45,353 bases of DNA, from contig JAGUZQ010000102.1 in assembly GCA_020060765.1 (NCBI GenBank), forward strand, positions 1 to 45,353, given 5' to 3'. Below are positions 31,939 to 41,974 of this stretch, piece after piece; within the stretch, counting starts at the first letter, position 1, and every line of letters starts with the position of its first letter. The notes below the pieces were generated by a model, which was not told the DNA's origin, made no database searches, and saw only the letters and a list, made by a program, of their open reading frames with translations. The translations under genes and the position numbers were made by a program. Source of the DNA: Planctomycetota bacterium (GTDB taxonomy: Bacteria; Planctomycetota; SZUA-567).

Positions 31939-31977
31939 AAAAAAACGCGGCTTCCAGAGTAAAAACAGGAAGCCGCG
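31939..31977 (-). terminator. Intrinsic terminator after the second secretin gene
   Basis: On the - strand, a 10-bp stem (31946-31955 with 31968-31977, core GCGGCTTCC/GGAAGCCGC) has a 12-base loop and is followed by seven T. Confidence 0.85.
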
Positions 31978-32004
31978 CATAGTGCAAAACCGGTTGAAGA
32001 AAAA

Positions 32005-34488
32005 TTATCTCGCCTGCCTGGCCTCTTCCTCCTCCAGCAGGATCATCTGGGCGTTAGCCATGATTACGAAATTCCGCTTTTCCTTCTGGTAGGCTCGGCG
32101 GGAAAACGCCGACCCGAGCAGGGGAATATCCTGCAACAGCGGGATGCCGTTACGCGCGCGCATATGCACGTTCACCGACATGCCGGATATAACGATCGAA
32201 CCGCCGTCAGGCAAGGTGGCGAAAGTCCGAGCCGTGTGCTCGAAAATAACCGGCAGGTCGATAGGGTAAAAAACCGTTCCCCCGACCATTGCCGTCGAAT
32301 TCAAGGCTATCAGGCGGGTGAATTGCGGCCTGATATCCAGAGTTATGTATTTCTTGTCGCTGCTGACGGTGGGGCACACCAACAGCGAGGTATCGGCGTT
32401 GACCTCGTCCATCACCTGTTCCAAATCGTACCCATTCGGCGCCAACTGCCAGGTACGGACAAACGGCGTGGAGTTACTCATACGGTACCAGCCCTCGCGA
32501 TTGTTGTAAACCACCAGGTGCGGCGCGAACAGCTCGTCGGATTTCGCCGTTTCCTTCACCGCCCGGAGCACCCAATTGGTCTGGAGTTGTCCCAACCACC
32601 CGGTCTGGGTGAGGGTGGTGCTCAGACCGGCGGTCGGCGACAGGCTGGAGCCGAGATTATCACCCATGACCGAACGCAGGGCAGTCATGGTGCGGGTCGA
32701 AAACGTTCCATTCAAATCCTGGAAGTGCCTGGAATCTGTGAAACTCGCGTCGCCGGGATCCCTATTCTTTTGGCTGCCGGTGTCTTTTTCCGTAGCGGTG
32801 GTAAGATAGTTATTGAGCTTTGTCAGCCGCGACTCGAATTCCTCCCAGAAATCGTCGTGCACAGTCAGGAACCGGGCGGTAATAGATACCTGGATGGCGG
32901 ACGCGGCACGGAGCTTGGACAGCAATTCCGACACCCGCCGCTGCGCCTCCACCGTGTTGACGACCAGAAGATTCCCGCCGCTGTAGGAAACCTCTCCCTT
33001 GTCATCGACGAAATCGCTGGCCAGCACCCGCCTGATAATTTCGTCAAACGCAATGGTGTCGGTTTCATCGTCGTCGTCGTCGTCGTCCTCCGGCAAACCC
33101 GGCATCTTGCGGGAATCCTCAACGGCGGTCAGGTCGCGGATGTCGTAGACGCGGGTGACCTTCTTGCCGCGCAGCTTTTCCTGGGTAGTGATATAAATGG
33201 CCTCATCCCTGATCTCGTAGTTGAGCCCGGTGATCTCCATGATCCATTTCAGGATATTCTCCAGCCTCATGTCGTGCAGGTTGAGGCTGACCCCGGCCAC
33301 ATCGTCCTCGACATCAAGCACGATATTGATGTTGGTGCGGCGCATTAGGGTATCCCGCACGTCGGTCATCGGGGCTTCCTCAAAATCGAAAGTATAGCGG
33401 TTCTGCAAAGCCTGTCGGATGCGCCTGACCGCTTCCGATTCCTGCACGGTGGAAGCGGCGTTTCTCTGTACCTTGCGGCTGACCAGATCGTTCCAATCCG
33501 CAGGATACTTGATCGGCTCCTCGGTACTCACTTCGGCGATGGCGCGGCGCTCAATATTTTCCAGCACGCGCCGCCTCTCCTCGATGCCGGTCTCGCGAAT
33601 GCTGGTTTCCCGGGTCTGGCGGCGCTGGCGCTTGATCTCCATCAGCATGGCCCTGGCCTTGTCGTTGGCCGGATCCATGTCCAGCACTTCCTCCACGATC
33701 CTTTCGGCCTTGTCGAACTGCTCGCTGCCCTGGTGGGTAGCCGCGTCCCTGAGCAGTTCTTCCTTCTTGCGCTCGTTGAACCGTTCGGCTTCTTCCCGAT
33801 TTAGCGCCTTGTCCTGGGCGGCGATGATGTTTTTCGCGTCTTCCAGCGCCGATTCGAATTGCTGGCGCAGATACCGCATCCGCGCTTCCATGGCCGCAAC
33901 CTGATCCTTGTGCTTTTGGGCTTCGACCTTGGCCGACAGGCCGTTAAGCTGCAATTTGGCGTGCATGGCGAACTTGGCCGCATCCTCCAGCAGGCTCAGC
34001 CTCGACACGCAGGCCTTGGCCCGGTCGACCGCGCCGGTTTCCTCGGAAATCGGCTCCTCCGCCTGGATGATGAGGCTGGCGGCCTTCTCGATATAATTCC
34101 TGGCCTCCATCAGCTTGTGCTGCTCGGCGATGGCCGCGCGCTGGGTTTCCCTGGTAATGGGCGCGCCCATGAGATCGCTCCTGGTTTCGATATAGGCGTT
34201 GACCTCTGTCAGCTTCAGGGCGGCCTGGCGGTTGGCGGGATCCAGAATCAGCGCCTTGCGGTAAGCCTCCGCCGCCTGGACATAAAGCCTGGCCTCGGCC
34301 AGCCGGTTGCCCCGGGTCACCTCGTTGGCGGCCTGAGCCTGCTTTTCCTTCTCGTCCAGCAGGCTGCGCAACAGTATCTCTTCCGTCTTGTCGCGGGTTT
34401 CCTGCCCGCCGCCTTCTTCCCCGGCGGCAACCGGTCGGATCGCGGCGATCAAACAGACGGCAAGCAAGAGGTAAACACTAAGCCGCAT
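32005..34488 (-). CDS. Secretin-family outer-membrane channel (second of a tandem pair)
   Basis: 827 aa from the ATG at 34488, with AGGAG upstream; a frame to 34554 precedes the signal peptide (MRLSVYLLLAVCLIAAIRPV). Residues about 45-340 are TPR-like and coiled-coil, which is unusual in secretins. N-domains follow (TFDFEEAPMTDVRDTLMRRT, then the secretin/TonB short-N pattern). A poly-Asp run lies near residue 465. The C-terminal secretin domain (about 560-815) ends with GIPLLQDIPLLGSAFSRR, the family signature. It should form a large outer-membrane pore, as PilQ or GspD does. It lies 78 bases downstream of the other secretin gene. Confidence 0.9.
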   Translation of the reverse strand: MRLSVYLLLAVCLIAAIRPVAAGEEGGGQETRDKTEEILLRSLLDEKEKQAQAANEVTRGNRLAEARLYVQAAEAYRKALILDPANRQAALKLTEVNAYIETRSDLMGAPITRETQRAAIAEQHKLMEARNYIEKAASLIIQAEEPISEETGAVDRAKACVSRLSLLEDAAKFAMHAKLQLNGLSAKVEAQKHKDQVAAMEARMRYLRQQFESALEDAKNIIAAQDKALNREEAERFNERKKEELLRDAATHQGSEQFDKAERIVEEVLDMDPANDKARAMLMEIKRQRRQTRETSIRETGIEERRRVLENIERRAIAEVSTEEPIKYPADWNDLVSRKVQRNAASTVQESEAVRRIRQALQNRYTFDFEEAPMTDVRDTLMRRTNINIVLDVEDDVAGVSLNLHDMRLENILKWIMEITGLNYEIRDEAIYITTQEKLRGKKVTRVYDIRDLTAVEDSRKMPGLPEDDDDDDDETDTIAFDEIIRRVLASDFVDDKGEVSYSGGNLLVVNTVEAQRRVSELLSKLRAASAIQVSITARFLTVHDDFWEEFESRLTKLNNYLTTATEKDTGSQKNRDPGDASFTDSRHFQDLNGTFSTRTMTALRSVMGDNLGSSLSPTAGLSTTLTQTGWLGQLQTNWVLRAVKETAKSDELFAPHLVVYNNREGWYRMSNSTPFVRTWQLAPNGYDLEQVMDEVNADTSLLVCPTVSSDKKYITLDIRPQFTRLIALNSTAMVGGTVFYPIDLPVIFEHTARTFATLPDGGSIVISGMSVNVHMRARNGIPLLQDIPLLGSAFSRRAYQKEKRNFVIMANAQMILLEEEEARQAR

Positions 34489-34566
34489 GGATATTCTCCT
34501 ATGAGTATTGCAACCTGAAATCCCTGAGCCGGCAGTCACCGACAGCAGAACCACGCCGGAGACAAG

Positions 34567-37500
34567 CTAATCCAACTCGATAATCTTTCCCTGCACCATG
34601 ACCACGAGGTTTTCCTTCTCGTGATTGACATTCTCGCTGCGAGTCAGCCGTCCCAGGATGGGAATGCTGGATATCAGAGGCACGCCGGTGGAGGCTTCCT
34701 CCCGCGCGTCGCGGATCAGCCCGCCCATCAGCACGGTCCCCCCGTCCGGCAGCGTGATGTTCGTCTCCAACTGCGTTGTAATGATCACCGGCATTAAAAA
34801 GGGATAGTCTACATCGTCAACCACTCCGCCGCCAACCGCCCCTGTGTCGGCCACTAGCGTAGACTGTCTGAACGTACCATTGCGGCTGTTGACAGTGTCG
34901 AGCGAAACAATCTTCGGCCGCACCCGGATGGTGATGTACTTGCGGTCGAAGCTGATAACGGGACGCACGCTCCAGGTAATGCCCTGGTCATACTGCTCGA
35001 TTACCGGCTGATAAACGTGGCTCTGCTGCTCGTAACGGGCGACGTAATTGGTTGTGGTCAATATCTTGAGGAAGGCGTTGCGGCCGTTAGTGACCAGCAG
35101 CCTGGGGTTGTGCAGCACCGACCCCTGGGTGGTTTCGTTCAACGCGTGTATCATCGCGTTGACTTCGAACTGGCGTAACCCGCCCGTCGAAAGATATCCC
35201 AGGTTGAGGTTCAGGCCGGAATTGTAGGTGGTGCCTCCCGCCGCGCCCTGTCCCGGTTCGATGTTCACGCCCGCCGTCACTACCCTGCCGTCGTCCGTGT
35301 GACTTGAATAAATGCCGTCACCCTGCTTGTCTCTGGGCGCGCCGGGATTGGCGCTGGTCCAGGTCACGCCAATTTCCTCCAGGAAATTGCTGGTCACGTT
35401 GAGGAAGCGACCCTCCACCAGCACCTGCTGCTTGGAGCTTTCGCGCAGGCCGTCGAGGTAGGCCGACATTTCAGCATGTACTTCAGGGGTCTGCATGACC
35501 AGCAGGTTGTCCTGCCAGATTTCGAGGTTCACGCCTTCCTGCTCCCAGCTTTCGGGCGCGACAAAGGTCTTTATGTCCTCGACGATGTTGATTTCTTCTT
35601 CTTCTTCGTCGTCGTCATCGTCGTCATCGTCGTCCTCGACTGGCTTGTAGTCCTTTAAGCCGCGGGTGAGGTCGAATACCGGGTACAGCTGCAGGATCAC
35701 GCGGCTGCGCGGCTCGGTGGAGATGAGGATGGCCTCGTTGCTGATCTGATAATGCAGGTCGGTCAGCTTCATCGTCCAGTCCAGAATCTTGCCCAGCGTC
35801 ATTTCCGCCACGGTCAGGGTGACTTCCGGCGCCGCCTCCTCCACCCCGGGGGTCCAGAGGATGTTGATGCCGCTCTTTTCGGACAGGTCGCGCGCCACAT
35901 CGGTCACCGGCACGCGGATGTAGTCGATGGACATTCGCTTGGTTTCCAGCTTATCGCGGATCTGCCTTTCCGACTCGCTGCCCACCGCGCGATCCCGCTG
36001 GCGGCGCTGGCGGAGCTTGATCTGTTCCCAGTTGGCGGGATAGACCACGTCGTCGCTGGGTGTTATGGCCGCGGAGGCCGCCGCTTGCGCCCAGGTGATC
36101 TCGGAATCTTGCAACGCCTGGGAAGTGTCGAAGTCGGCCTTCTTGTGCGCCTCGGCCAGACACTGCTGCAACAACACTTTCGCGTCGATATCATGCGGAT
36201 CCATTTTCAGAATCTGGCGGCACAGGTCGCGCGCCTTGTCGTACTCCTTGCGCCCGAAATGATATTCGGCGCTTTCCATCAGCCGCTCCAAGCGCTTGTT
36301 GTGCAGTGAAAGCGATTCCTGCTTGGCGTTTTCGGCGTCGCTCTTAGACTTGGCGATGTCCATTTCGTTGCGCTCGGCAACCAACTTGTCCTTGAGTTCC
36401 GTCACCATCGCCAGCAGCGCCTTGACGCGGAGCCGGAGCCCTTTCTGCGAAGCGGAAGGCAGCGGGCTGCTGGACAGCAGGCCGTCCACCTGACGCAGTT
36501 TATTGGTAGCGTTATGCAGGTCGCCCAGCGAATCGGCTATCTGCTCGTCCCGCATCAGCAACAGGCGGGTCTCGCTCGGGGTTTTCGCCGCGACAAAGAG
36601 TTTTTCCGCCATTTCCAGGTCGGCCGTCATCTGCATTTCCACGCTTTCGATTTTCGCGCGCTCCATGTCGCCAACCCTTACCATCTGCATTTCGGCCTTG
36701 TCGGTGGAAGGACGGCCCAGCAGGCGATAGCAGTTGTCGCGGTAGCTGCGCGCCTCGGCCAGTTCGGGACTGAGTTTCAACGCCTCCTCGAACAGTTTCA
36801 GCGCCTCGTTGAACAGCTTCTGTTTAAAGAAACCCAACCCCGCCTGGTATTTGGCCAGCGCCTCCTGCCTGCGCGCCTCGGCCAGGATTTTCTCCCGCGC
36901 CGCCAGCGCCCGCAGTTTCGCCTTGGCCGGGTCTTCCGGTTCCGGCTCGACGCCGGGTTCGGGGTCTTTCTTCTCTTTCTCGCCGTTGGCGGCGATCGGT
37001 TCCTGCCCCAGGCTGTCGGCCAGAAGCTTTCTGACTTTTTCTTTATTATTCACCTGATCCAGCAGGCCGTCGCCAGCGGTCTCGGCCGCGGCTTCGCCGG
37101 GAATTTCCACGTCAGCCATTTCGGGCGACAGGACGGCGGGAGGCGTCGCTTGTTCCTCGCCGATTTTTTCCGTTTCAACCGCCGGGACAGGCGCCGGAGC
37201 CATGGCGCTCAGGTCGGCGGAGGGCAGAGGCACTCCAGACACTCCCTGCGCCATTTCCTGCGCGGGTTGCTGCTCGACCTTGCGGGTCCAGACCGGGCGC
37301 TCCTTTTCCTCCAGAGCGATTTCGCGTTCCTGTTTCAATATTTCCTGCACGCGCCGGTCAACCGCGTCCTTGTCGGCAGGGGCGTCCATCTGCGCCAGCA
37401 ATTCGTCGGCCGACGGCACCTGGCGAACATGTTCCAGCGCCGGTTCGTCCAGCGCTTCGATTTCCGCCCGGGCAACCTTCTGCCCCACGCGCACCGTCTC

Positions 37501-37827
37501 CAGCGCCAATTCCGCCTTCGCGGGTTCGTCGGCGGGAGTCTGCTCCGCCGTTTCCACTGGCTGGTTTTCCGGCTGGTTTCCAGCCTCGGCCACGGTCGGC
37601 TCGGCGACTACCATGTTATCGACCGCCGCCGGTGCCACCGAGGCAAGGTTGTCCTCCGCGGGGTAGGCCAGCGTCAGGTCAGGGTCGATCTCGGCCAGCG
37701 CCAACGCGCTGCCCGCCCTGTTCCCGTAGCCGAACGCAGCGGCGTTATCCTGATTGGTGCGGCAACCAGCCATCAGCCCGGCGAGTACGCCGAAAATGCC
37801 AATCGCAAGCAAGAAAATCCTTCGCAC
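34567..37827 (-). CDS. Secretin-family lipoprotein (first of a tandem pair)
   Basis: About 1086 aa. I chose the GTG at 37827 because AGGAG then lies nine bases upstream; a GTG at 37836 abuts the ribosome site. The signal peptide ends in a lipobox (LMAGC), so this secretin is probably lipidated. Residues about 60-290 are a Glu/Ala/Pro-rich linker, and about 300-600 is TPR and coiled-coil. N-domains follow (IDYIRVPVTDVARDLSEKSG, VTLTVAEMTLGKILDWTMKL), then a run of nine Asp and five Glu near residue 730, and a secretin domain ending VPLISSIPILGRLTRSENV. It is much longer than PilQ or GspD (about 650-750 aa). Paired secretins in tandem suggest hetero-oligomers or two related pores. Confidence 0.9.
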   Translation of the reverse strand: MRRIFLLAIGIFGVLAGLMAGCRTNQDNAAAFGYGNRAGSALALAEIDPDLTLAYPAEDNLASVAPAAVDNMVVAEPTVAEAGNQPENQPVETAEQTPADEPAKAELALETVRVGQKVARAEIEALDEPALEHVRQVPSADELLAQMDAPADKDAVDRRVQEILKQEREIALEEKERPVWTRKVEQQPAQEMAQGVSGVPLPSADLSAMAPAPVPAVETEKIGEEQATPPAVLSPEMADVEIPGEAAAETAGDGLLDQVNNKEKVRKLLADSLGQEPIAANGEKEKKDPEPGVEPEPEDPAKAKLRALAAREKILAEARRQEALAKYQAGLGFFKQKLFNEALKLFEEALKLSPELAEARSYRDNCYRLLGRPSTDKAEMQMVRVGDMERAKIESVEMQMTADLEMAEKLFVAAKTPSETRLLLMRDEQIADSLGDLHNATNKLRQVDGLLSSSPLPSASQKGLRLRVKALLAMVTELKDKLVAERNEMDIAKSKSDAENAKQESLSLHNKRLERLMESAEYHFGRKEYDKARDLCRQILKMDPHDIDAKVLLQQCLAEAHKKADFDTSQALQDSEITWAQAAASAAITPSDDVVYPANWEQIKLRQRRQRDRAVGSESERQIRDKLETKRMSIDYIRVPVTDVARDLSEKSGINILWTPGVEEAAPEVTLTVAEMTLGKILDWTMKLTDLHYQISNEAILISTEPRSRVILQLYPVFDLTRGLKDYKPVEDDDDDDDDDEEEEEINIVEDIKTFVAPESWEQEGVNLEIWQDNLLVMQTPEVHAEMSAYLDGLRESSKQQVLVEGRFLNVTSNFLEEIGVTWTSANPGAPRDKQGDGIYSSHTDDGRVVTAGVNIEPGQGAAGGTTYNSGLNLNLGYLSTGGLRQFEVNAMIHALNETTQGSVLHNPRLLVTNGRNAFLKILTTTNYVARYEQQSHVYQPVIEQYDQGITWSVRPVISFDRKYITIRVRPKIVSLDTVNSRNGTFRQSTLVADTGAVGGGVVDDVDYPFLMPVIITTQLETNITLPDGGTVLMGGLIRDAREEASTGVPLISSIPILGRLTRSENVNHEKENLVVMVQGKIIELD

Positions 37828-38001
37828 GATTGTCACTCCTCATTTCACGTTGCGAAAAAAAATCCAATTAGGGTTTTTCCGAAAATCACGCATCCTGGAA
37901 AAAACCTGTCCGGCTGCCGCCCCCAAGCGCTGCGGTCTTATTACTGCTTTATTCCGACCAAACACGCTTCAGTCGGGCAAACAACTTTGACTCTGTAACG
38001 C

Positions 38002-40425
38002 TTACTCCACCTTCTTTTCCACATTGCCTTTTGTCTCTCCGGCGGCCTTGCCGTCGGTTTCGGCGGGTTCCGGCTTTTTCTCGCCTGCTCCCGCTTCCCC
38101 CTCGGTCTTTTGCTTGATCGCCTGTTCTATCTGGTCGGCAACCTCGGGCTCCCAGATATATTCATAATCGTACCTGAACTCTTCACTGGGAGACGGCTTC
38201 TTTTCCCGGATGATGCGCCGGTACAGCGGCTCCTTGCCCTCGGGCGGGTTCAACTCGCGCACGACCAGGTATTCTTCCTGGCTCTTGAGGGGGTTGCCCA
38301 CCGGCACCCACTTCTCGCCCTCGTCAGACGTCTCCTTCTTGAAACGGTTGCGCACAACCATGCCTGTTCTTATATCGACCAAACCCCAGTTGGTACTGAA
38401 GTCCCACTCATCCTTTCCGAACATTTGTTTCTCGCCGATGGGCGCGACCTCCAGTTTCTTGTACGAGCCGTAATACTCCGCCAGCCGCAAAACATCGGGT
38501 TTGCCGTCTTTCCACACCGCCTTGCCGTCCGTGCCGACCCGGATCCAATCCTTCCAGGTTCTGGCTTTTATTTTCGGTTTTTTCAGCCGGATCGCCCGGG
38601 AAGTCTGCTGATCACCTTCCTGGGTCACCACCGTCACCTTGAGCGAGACCTCCAGGGGGTTGCCTTTCTCGTCCTTGCTGATGCTCTGGAAGGCGATCTT
38701 CTTGGTGATGGGCATCAGTACCACATCGGTATAGGTAAAGAGGCTGTAGGCGTTTTCCTTGTAGAATTTCCTCAGCAGCGGGGTCGCCTTGTTGGAGGAA
38801 TCCCGCAACCCCAGCACCGTGCCCTTGGATTCGTCACGCTGCATCTGCACGGGCTTGGGCTGCATGGCAGGCGCGTAAAACGACTTCCGCTCCGTACCGA
38901 GATATTCGTTCAAATCGCTTTCCATGATGGCGAAAAAGCCCTTGACCTGCTCGCCGCCGTTGGCGTCGCGCCCGACCCAGGTCAGGTCGCCGTTCTCAAT
39001 GCGAGGATCGTAACCTATATAGTCTTCCTTTTCCCGCAGTTCCGCGGGAATATCCTTGAGCTTGAGACAGGTCACCATCCGGTAGCGGTACACCACGTTT
39101 TCACTCACGCCCTTGTCCAGCCAGGCGTAGTAGCGTTTCTTGTATTCCTTGTGCTTGCCCTGGTCCAACAGTGCGCCCAGGTTGGCGCCGCCCAGGTTGG
39201 CGTCCGGCGTCTCCAGCACGGCGTTGTCGAAGATTCCCGCCGCCGCCGGCCTGACCGCTTCCTTTGGCGCTTCCTCGATGCGGGTCGCGTCCTCTTCCGC
39301 GCCGGCCTCGTCCACCTTGTCGCCCTCGGGCAGCACTTCCTTGGCCATGATCTTGGCGAAAGACCAGCCCTTGACCTTGCCTTCGTCGAACGGATCGGCG
39401 TAGGTGTTCATGTTGTCCGTCACCAGTTCCCAGCCGCTTTCGTTCAGGCTGGACTTGTCGGCCAGAATCTCGATATGCGCCTCGACCTTCTTTTCCAGCG
39501 CCTGCGCCTCCTCCACGTATTCCTTGAGTTTCTGCGGGCCGGTGAATTCCGCCTCCTTCGGCTGCGCGGGGGCGGTTTCCTCTTCCTCGAACGCCCCGGG
39601 GGGCCTGCGCGTCGGCCTGGTTCTTTCCGGCGCCCGGCGGGTGGTGTCTTTCAGCTTCTTTTGCTCCACTCCCTCGATTCCGCCGAAGGGGTCTTCCATG
39701 CCGAAGTCTTCCGGCGGCATATCGCCTGGACGCATTTCCCCGCGTTTGGGACGCTTATCCTCGCGCACGCGGGGTTTGCGCTCGACCTTTTCGTCAGGCT
39801 TGATCGTGGCCGGGTCGACCTGCTCGTCGCCCTGGCGGCGATCCATGAACACCGAGGACAGACCCTTGCTGAGTTCCCGCGCCTCGCACACTACCTTGCG
39901 GTACAGCGCCACGCGCACAGTACCCTCCTTGGGCCAGCGGATTTCGTCGGAGTCCTCGCAGGTGATCAGGATCGCCTTGCCGCCCGCGCGCGCCTCCCAC
40001 TCCCGGGGGCGGCCCACCGATGTCCGGCACCAGCTGGGGGGGTCCTTGTAGCCTTCGATAATCACCTTCCAGGTCTGCTGCACGATGGGCTTGGGCGGCT
40101 GCTGGTAGCAGAGCCAGGAGGAGTTGACTTTTTCCGCCGGGCGCTCGGCCTGCCGGGCGTAGTTTTCCTGGATGATGCGGCTGAAGGGGATGATTTCAGG
40201 CAGTTTCTTGTTGGCCTGAGTTTCGCTTTTCACGATCCCGATCACTTTGCCCACTTCGGTCTTGACCTTCTCCGGTTCGACCCGGTAGGTCTTGCCCCCG
40301 CTCTGGCTCAGCGAGTAGGGGTCCTGGAAAACGGTGTCCCAGATCGTGGAGAGGCATAGCAGCGCCACCAGCGCAAACGCCAGCTTTTCCCCGTGACGGA
40401 TCAGCAGTTCCTTGATTTTAGCCAT
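38002..40425 (-). CDS. Bitopic inner-membrane protein of the PilM/secretin cluster
   Basis: 807 aa. A single N-terminal helix (about 13-28, KLAFALVALLCLSTIW) is followed by a large periplasmic part. Pro/Arg/Glu-rich low-complexity segments lie at about 210-300, and the end is a Lys/Glu/Ala tail. I do not recognise a domain. Its position between the Amuc_1100-like gene and the secretin is that of PilP, or of Amuc_1099 in Akkermansia, which would link the inner-membrane platform to the secretin. The strong charge and low complexity suggest a flexible spacer across the periplasm. The assignment rests on position, not homology. Confidence 0.75.
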   Translation of the reverse strand: MAKIKELLIRHGEKLAFALVALLCLSTIWDTVFQDPYSLSQSGGKTYRVEPEKVKTEVGKVIGIVKSETQANKKLPEIIPFSRIIQENYARQAERPAEKVNSSWLCYQQPPKPIVQQTWKVIIEGYKDPPSWCRTSVGRPREWEARAGGKAILITCEDSDEIRWPKEGTVRVALYRKVVCEARELSKGLSSVFMDRRQGDEQVDPATIKPDEKVERKPRVREDKRPKRGEMRPGDMPPEDFGMEDPFGGIEGVEQKKLKDTTRRAPERTRPTRRPPGAFEEEETAPAQPKEAEFTGPQKLKEYVEEAQALEKKVEAHIEILADKSSLNESGWELVTDNMNTYADPFDEGKVKGWSFAKIMAKEVLPEGDKVDEAGAEEDATRIEEAPKEAVRPAAAGIFDNAVLETPDANLGGANLGALLDQGKHKEYKKRYYAWLDKGVSENVVYRYRMVTCLKLKDIPAELREKEDYIGYDPRIENGDLTWVGRDANGGEQVKGFFAIMESDLNEYLGTERKSFYAPAMQPKPVQMQRDESKGTVLGLRDSSNKATPLLRKFYKENAYSLFTYTDVVLMPITKKIAFQSISKDEKGNPLEVSLKVTVVTQEGDQQTSRAIRLKKPKIKARTWKDWIRVGTDGKAVWKDGKPDVLRLAEYYGSYKKLEVAPIGEKQMFGKDEWDFSTNWGLVDIRTGMVVRNRFKKETSDEGEKWVPVGNPLKSQEEYLVVRELNPPEGKEPLYRRIIREKKPSPSEEFRYDYEYIWEPEVADQIEQAIKQKTEGEAGAGEKKPEPAETDGKAAGETKGNVEKKVE

Positions 40426-40499
40426 GGTTTCTTTGTGCCTCCAGCGCGGAAAACCGTTAACGGCGCCCTCGCGGCGTCGCCCGGCAACGGTCTACGGAT

Positions 40500-41888
40500 T
40501 TAGTTTCCCATGAAAAATTCTTCGTTGAATTCCTCCGGCACCCCAACAACTTCCTTGCGGATGGTGTTGTCGGTGTCGGTGTAGCGGAAGCGGTAGATGT
40601 TGTATACCAGCACAGCGCGCACCGGCGGCTCGTGGGAGAAACCGGCGGTCGTGTCCACCGGGCGGGAGGCCTGCGCCTTGACGCCTTCGCCGCTTTGCGC
40701 GGCCTGCTCGCCCCCGCGCCCCATCACCACCCCGTCCTCGAAGCGCGTGACCGTGGCGCTGACCGGAACGTAAAACACCTCGTGGCCCCTGAGTATCTCG
40801 CGCATGAACGCCTCGATCACCTTCAGGTGCGCGGTGACGGAGATGGTCATGGTATATTCATCGTAATACATTTCCCGTTCGCCCACCGTGACGGTGTAGG
40901 CGGGATCCTTATCCGCCAGTTCGTCTTCCTTCTCCTCCTCGGTGCCGGGGGCGGGCAGGATGCTGTCGCCCACGCTGGAGCGCACGATTTCCAGCGAATC
41001 CACGCTTTCGATAAAGCGCCATTCTTTGAAGGGCAGCGCGGCGGTTTCTACCTCCCTGATCTCGTCGATCTCCTCCATTTTTTCGGCCTTGAGCTTGGTT
41101 CGCTCGGCGTCGTCCAGCGGTTTCTGCACGCACAAGGTGCGCTCCAGCTCGACGATGGAGTTGATCAGCGCGCGCCCCAGCACGTCGCGGGTGATGAGAT
41201 AGTGCCGCCAGATTTCCCAGCCGCGTTCCTTGTCGCGGGCGAAGAAGCGCTCATCTACCCGCACGGGACAGACGTCGTCGGCGGTGGGCAGCACCCGCGC
41301 CAGGTGCGCCGCCTGCCGGGGAGCGGACTCCTTGGCCGTTTTTTCCGCGTCCTCGCGGGTATTGGTGTTGTCGCCTGCAAAGTTTTCGTCGGCCAGCATC
41401 ACCTCCACCTTGTCGACCAGTTTCAGCGCCAGATCCCTGCGGATTTTCATGAACAGCAGTTCGTACAGCTTGGGCATGGTGGTGTCGTACAGATCCCAGA
41501 TGATCGGCTCCCCGCTGCCGGGAACGACCTGCCCCTTGTCGTCGAGCTTGACGGTGCGGGGATCGGTGACTTCCCCGTCCTTGCGCTTGCCCCCGCCCAT
41601 GAGGAAATTAAGCCCGTCGGTATGCTTGCGCCAGGCTTCCTGCACGGCGCGGCCTTCTTTCAGGATCAGTCCCAGATGCTCGGTGAAATTCTTGATATCC
41701 AGCCTGGTGGGAATGTCGCTGGTGCTCTTGGCGGTTTTCTCCGCTGCCTGCAACGCCTTGACCACCGTCATGTTTTCGCTGGCGGTCGCGCTCCGGAGCG
41801 AGCCGACGTAGACGTAGTTCACCGCCAGCAGCACCACCACTCCCAATGCCAGCAGCAGCCAGGACAGGTACTTTTTCACAAAACCCAT
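40500..41888 (-). CDS. Bitopic PilO/Amuc_1100-like protein
   Basis: 462 aa from the ATG at 41888, where AGGAG lies nine bases upstream (an ATG at 41894 is only three bases from it). One N-terminal helix (YLSWLLLALGVVVLLAVNYV) is followed by a coiled segment and two alpha/beta periplasmic domains; the last (about 335-440) has the ferredoxin-like strand-helix pattern TMTISVTAHLKVIEAFMREI. This topology and the place next to a PilM-type gene match PilO and the Akkermansia protein Amuc_1100. It probably forms part of an inner-membrane alignment complex. It is separated from the PilM-N gene by 422 bases of repeats. Confidence 0.72.
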   Translation of the reverse strand: MGFVKKYLSWLLLALGVVVLLAVNYVYVGSLRSATASENMTVVKALQAAEKTAKSTSDIPTRLDIKNFTEHLGLILKEGRAVQEAWRKHTDGLNFLMGGGKRKDGEVTDPRTVKLDDKGQVVPGSGEPIIWDLYDTTMPKLYELLFMKIRRDLALKLVDKVEVMLADENFAGDNTNTREDAEKTAKESAPRQAAHLARVLPTADDVCPVRVDERFFARDKERGWEIWRHYLITRDVLGRALINSIVELERTLCVQKPLDDAERTKLKAEKMEEIDEIREVETAALPFKEWRFIESVDSLEIVRSSVGDSILPAPGTEEEKEDELADKDPAYTVTVGEREMYYDEYTMTISVTAHLKVIEAFMREILRGHEVFYVPVSATVTRFEDGVVMGRGGEQAAQSGEGVKAQASRPVDTTAGFSHEPPVRAVLVYNIYRFRYTDTDNTIRKEVVGVPEEFNEEFFMGN

Positions 41889-41910
41889 GGGCATTCACTC
41901 CTCTTGGTTA

Positions 41911-41952
41911 AGTCTCCAGTCACCGGTTTACAGTCTCCCGTTTTCCGGTTCC
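41911..41952. repeat. Heptamer array in the Amuc_1100-like gene leader
   Basis: Six 7-base units in phase: AGTCTCC, AGTCACC, GGTTTAC, AGTCTCC, CGTTTTC, CGGTTCC. They belong to the same family as the array at 11448-11482. Confidence 0.65.
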
Positions 41953-41974
41953 GGAGCTTTCCTCCCTTACCAGG

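Larger units (their letters stand above)
31616..32004. other. Intergenic region separating secretin and Exb transcripts
   Basis: 389 bases without a gene, more AT-rich than its surroundings. It contains the promoter of the large TPR gene at one end and the terminator of the secretin transcript at the other. I see nothing else of note in the middle 200 bases. Confidence 0.7.
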
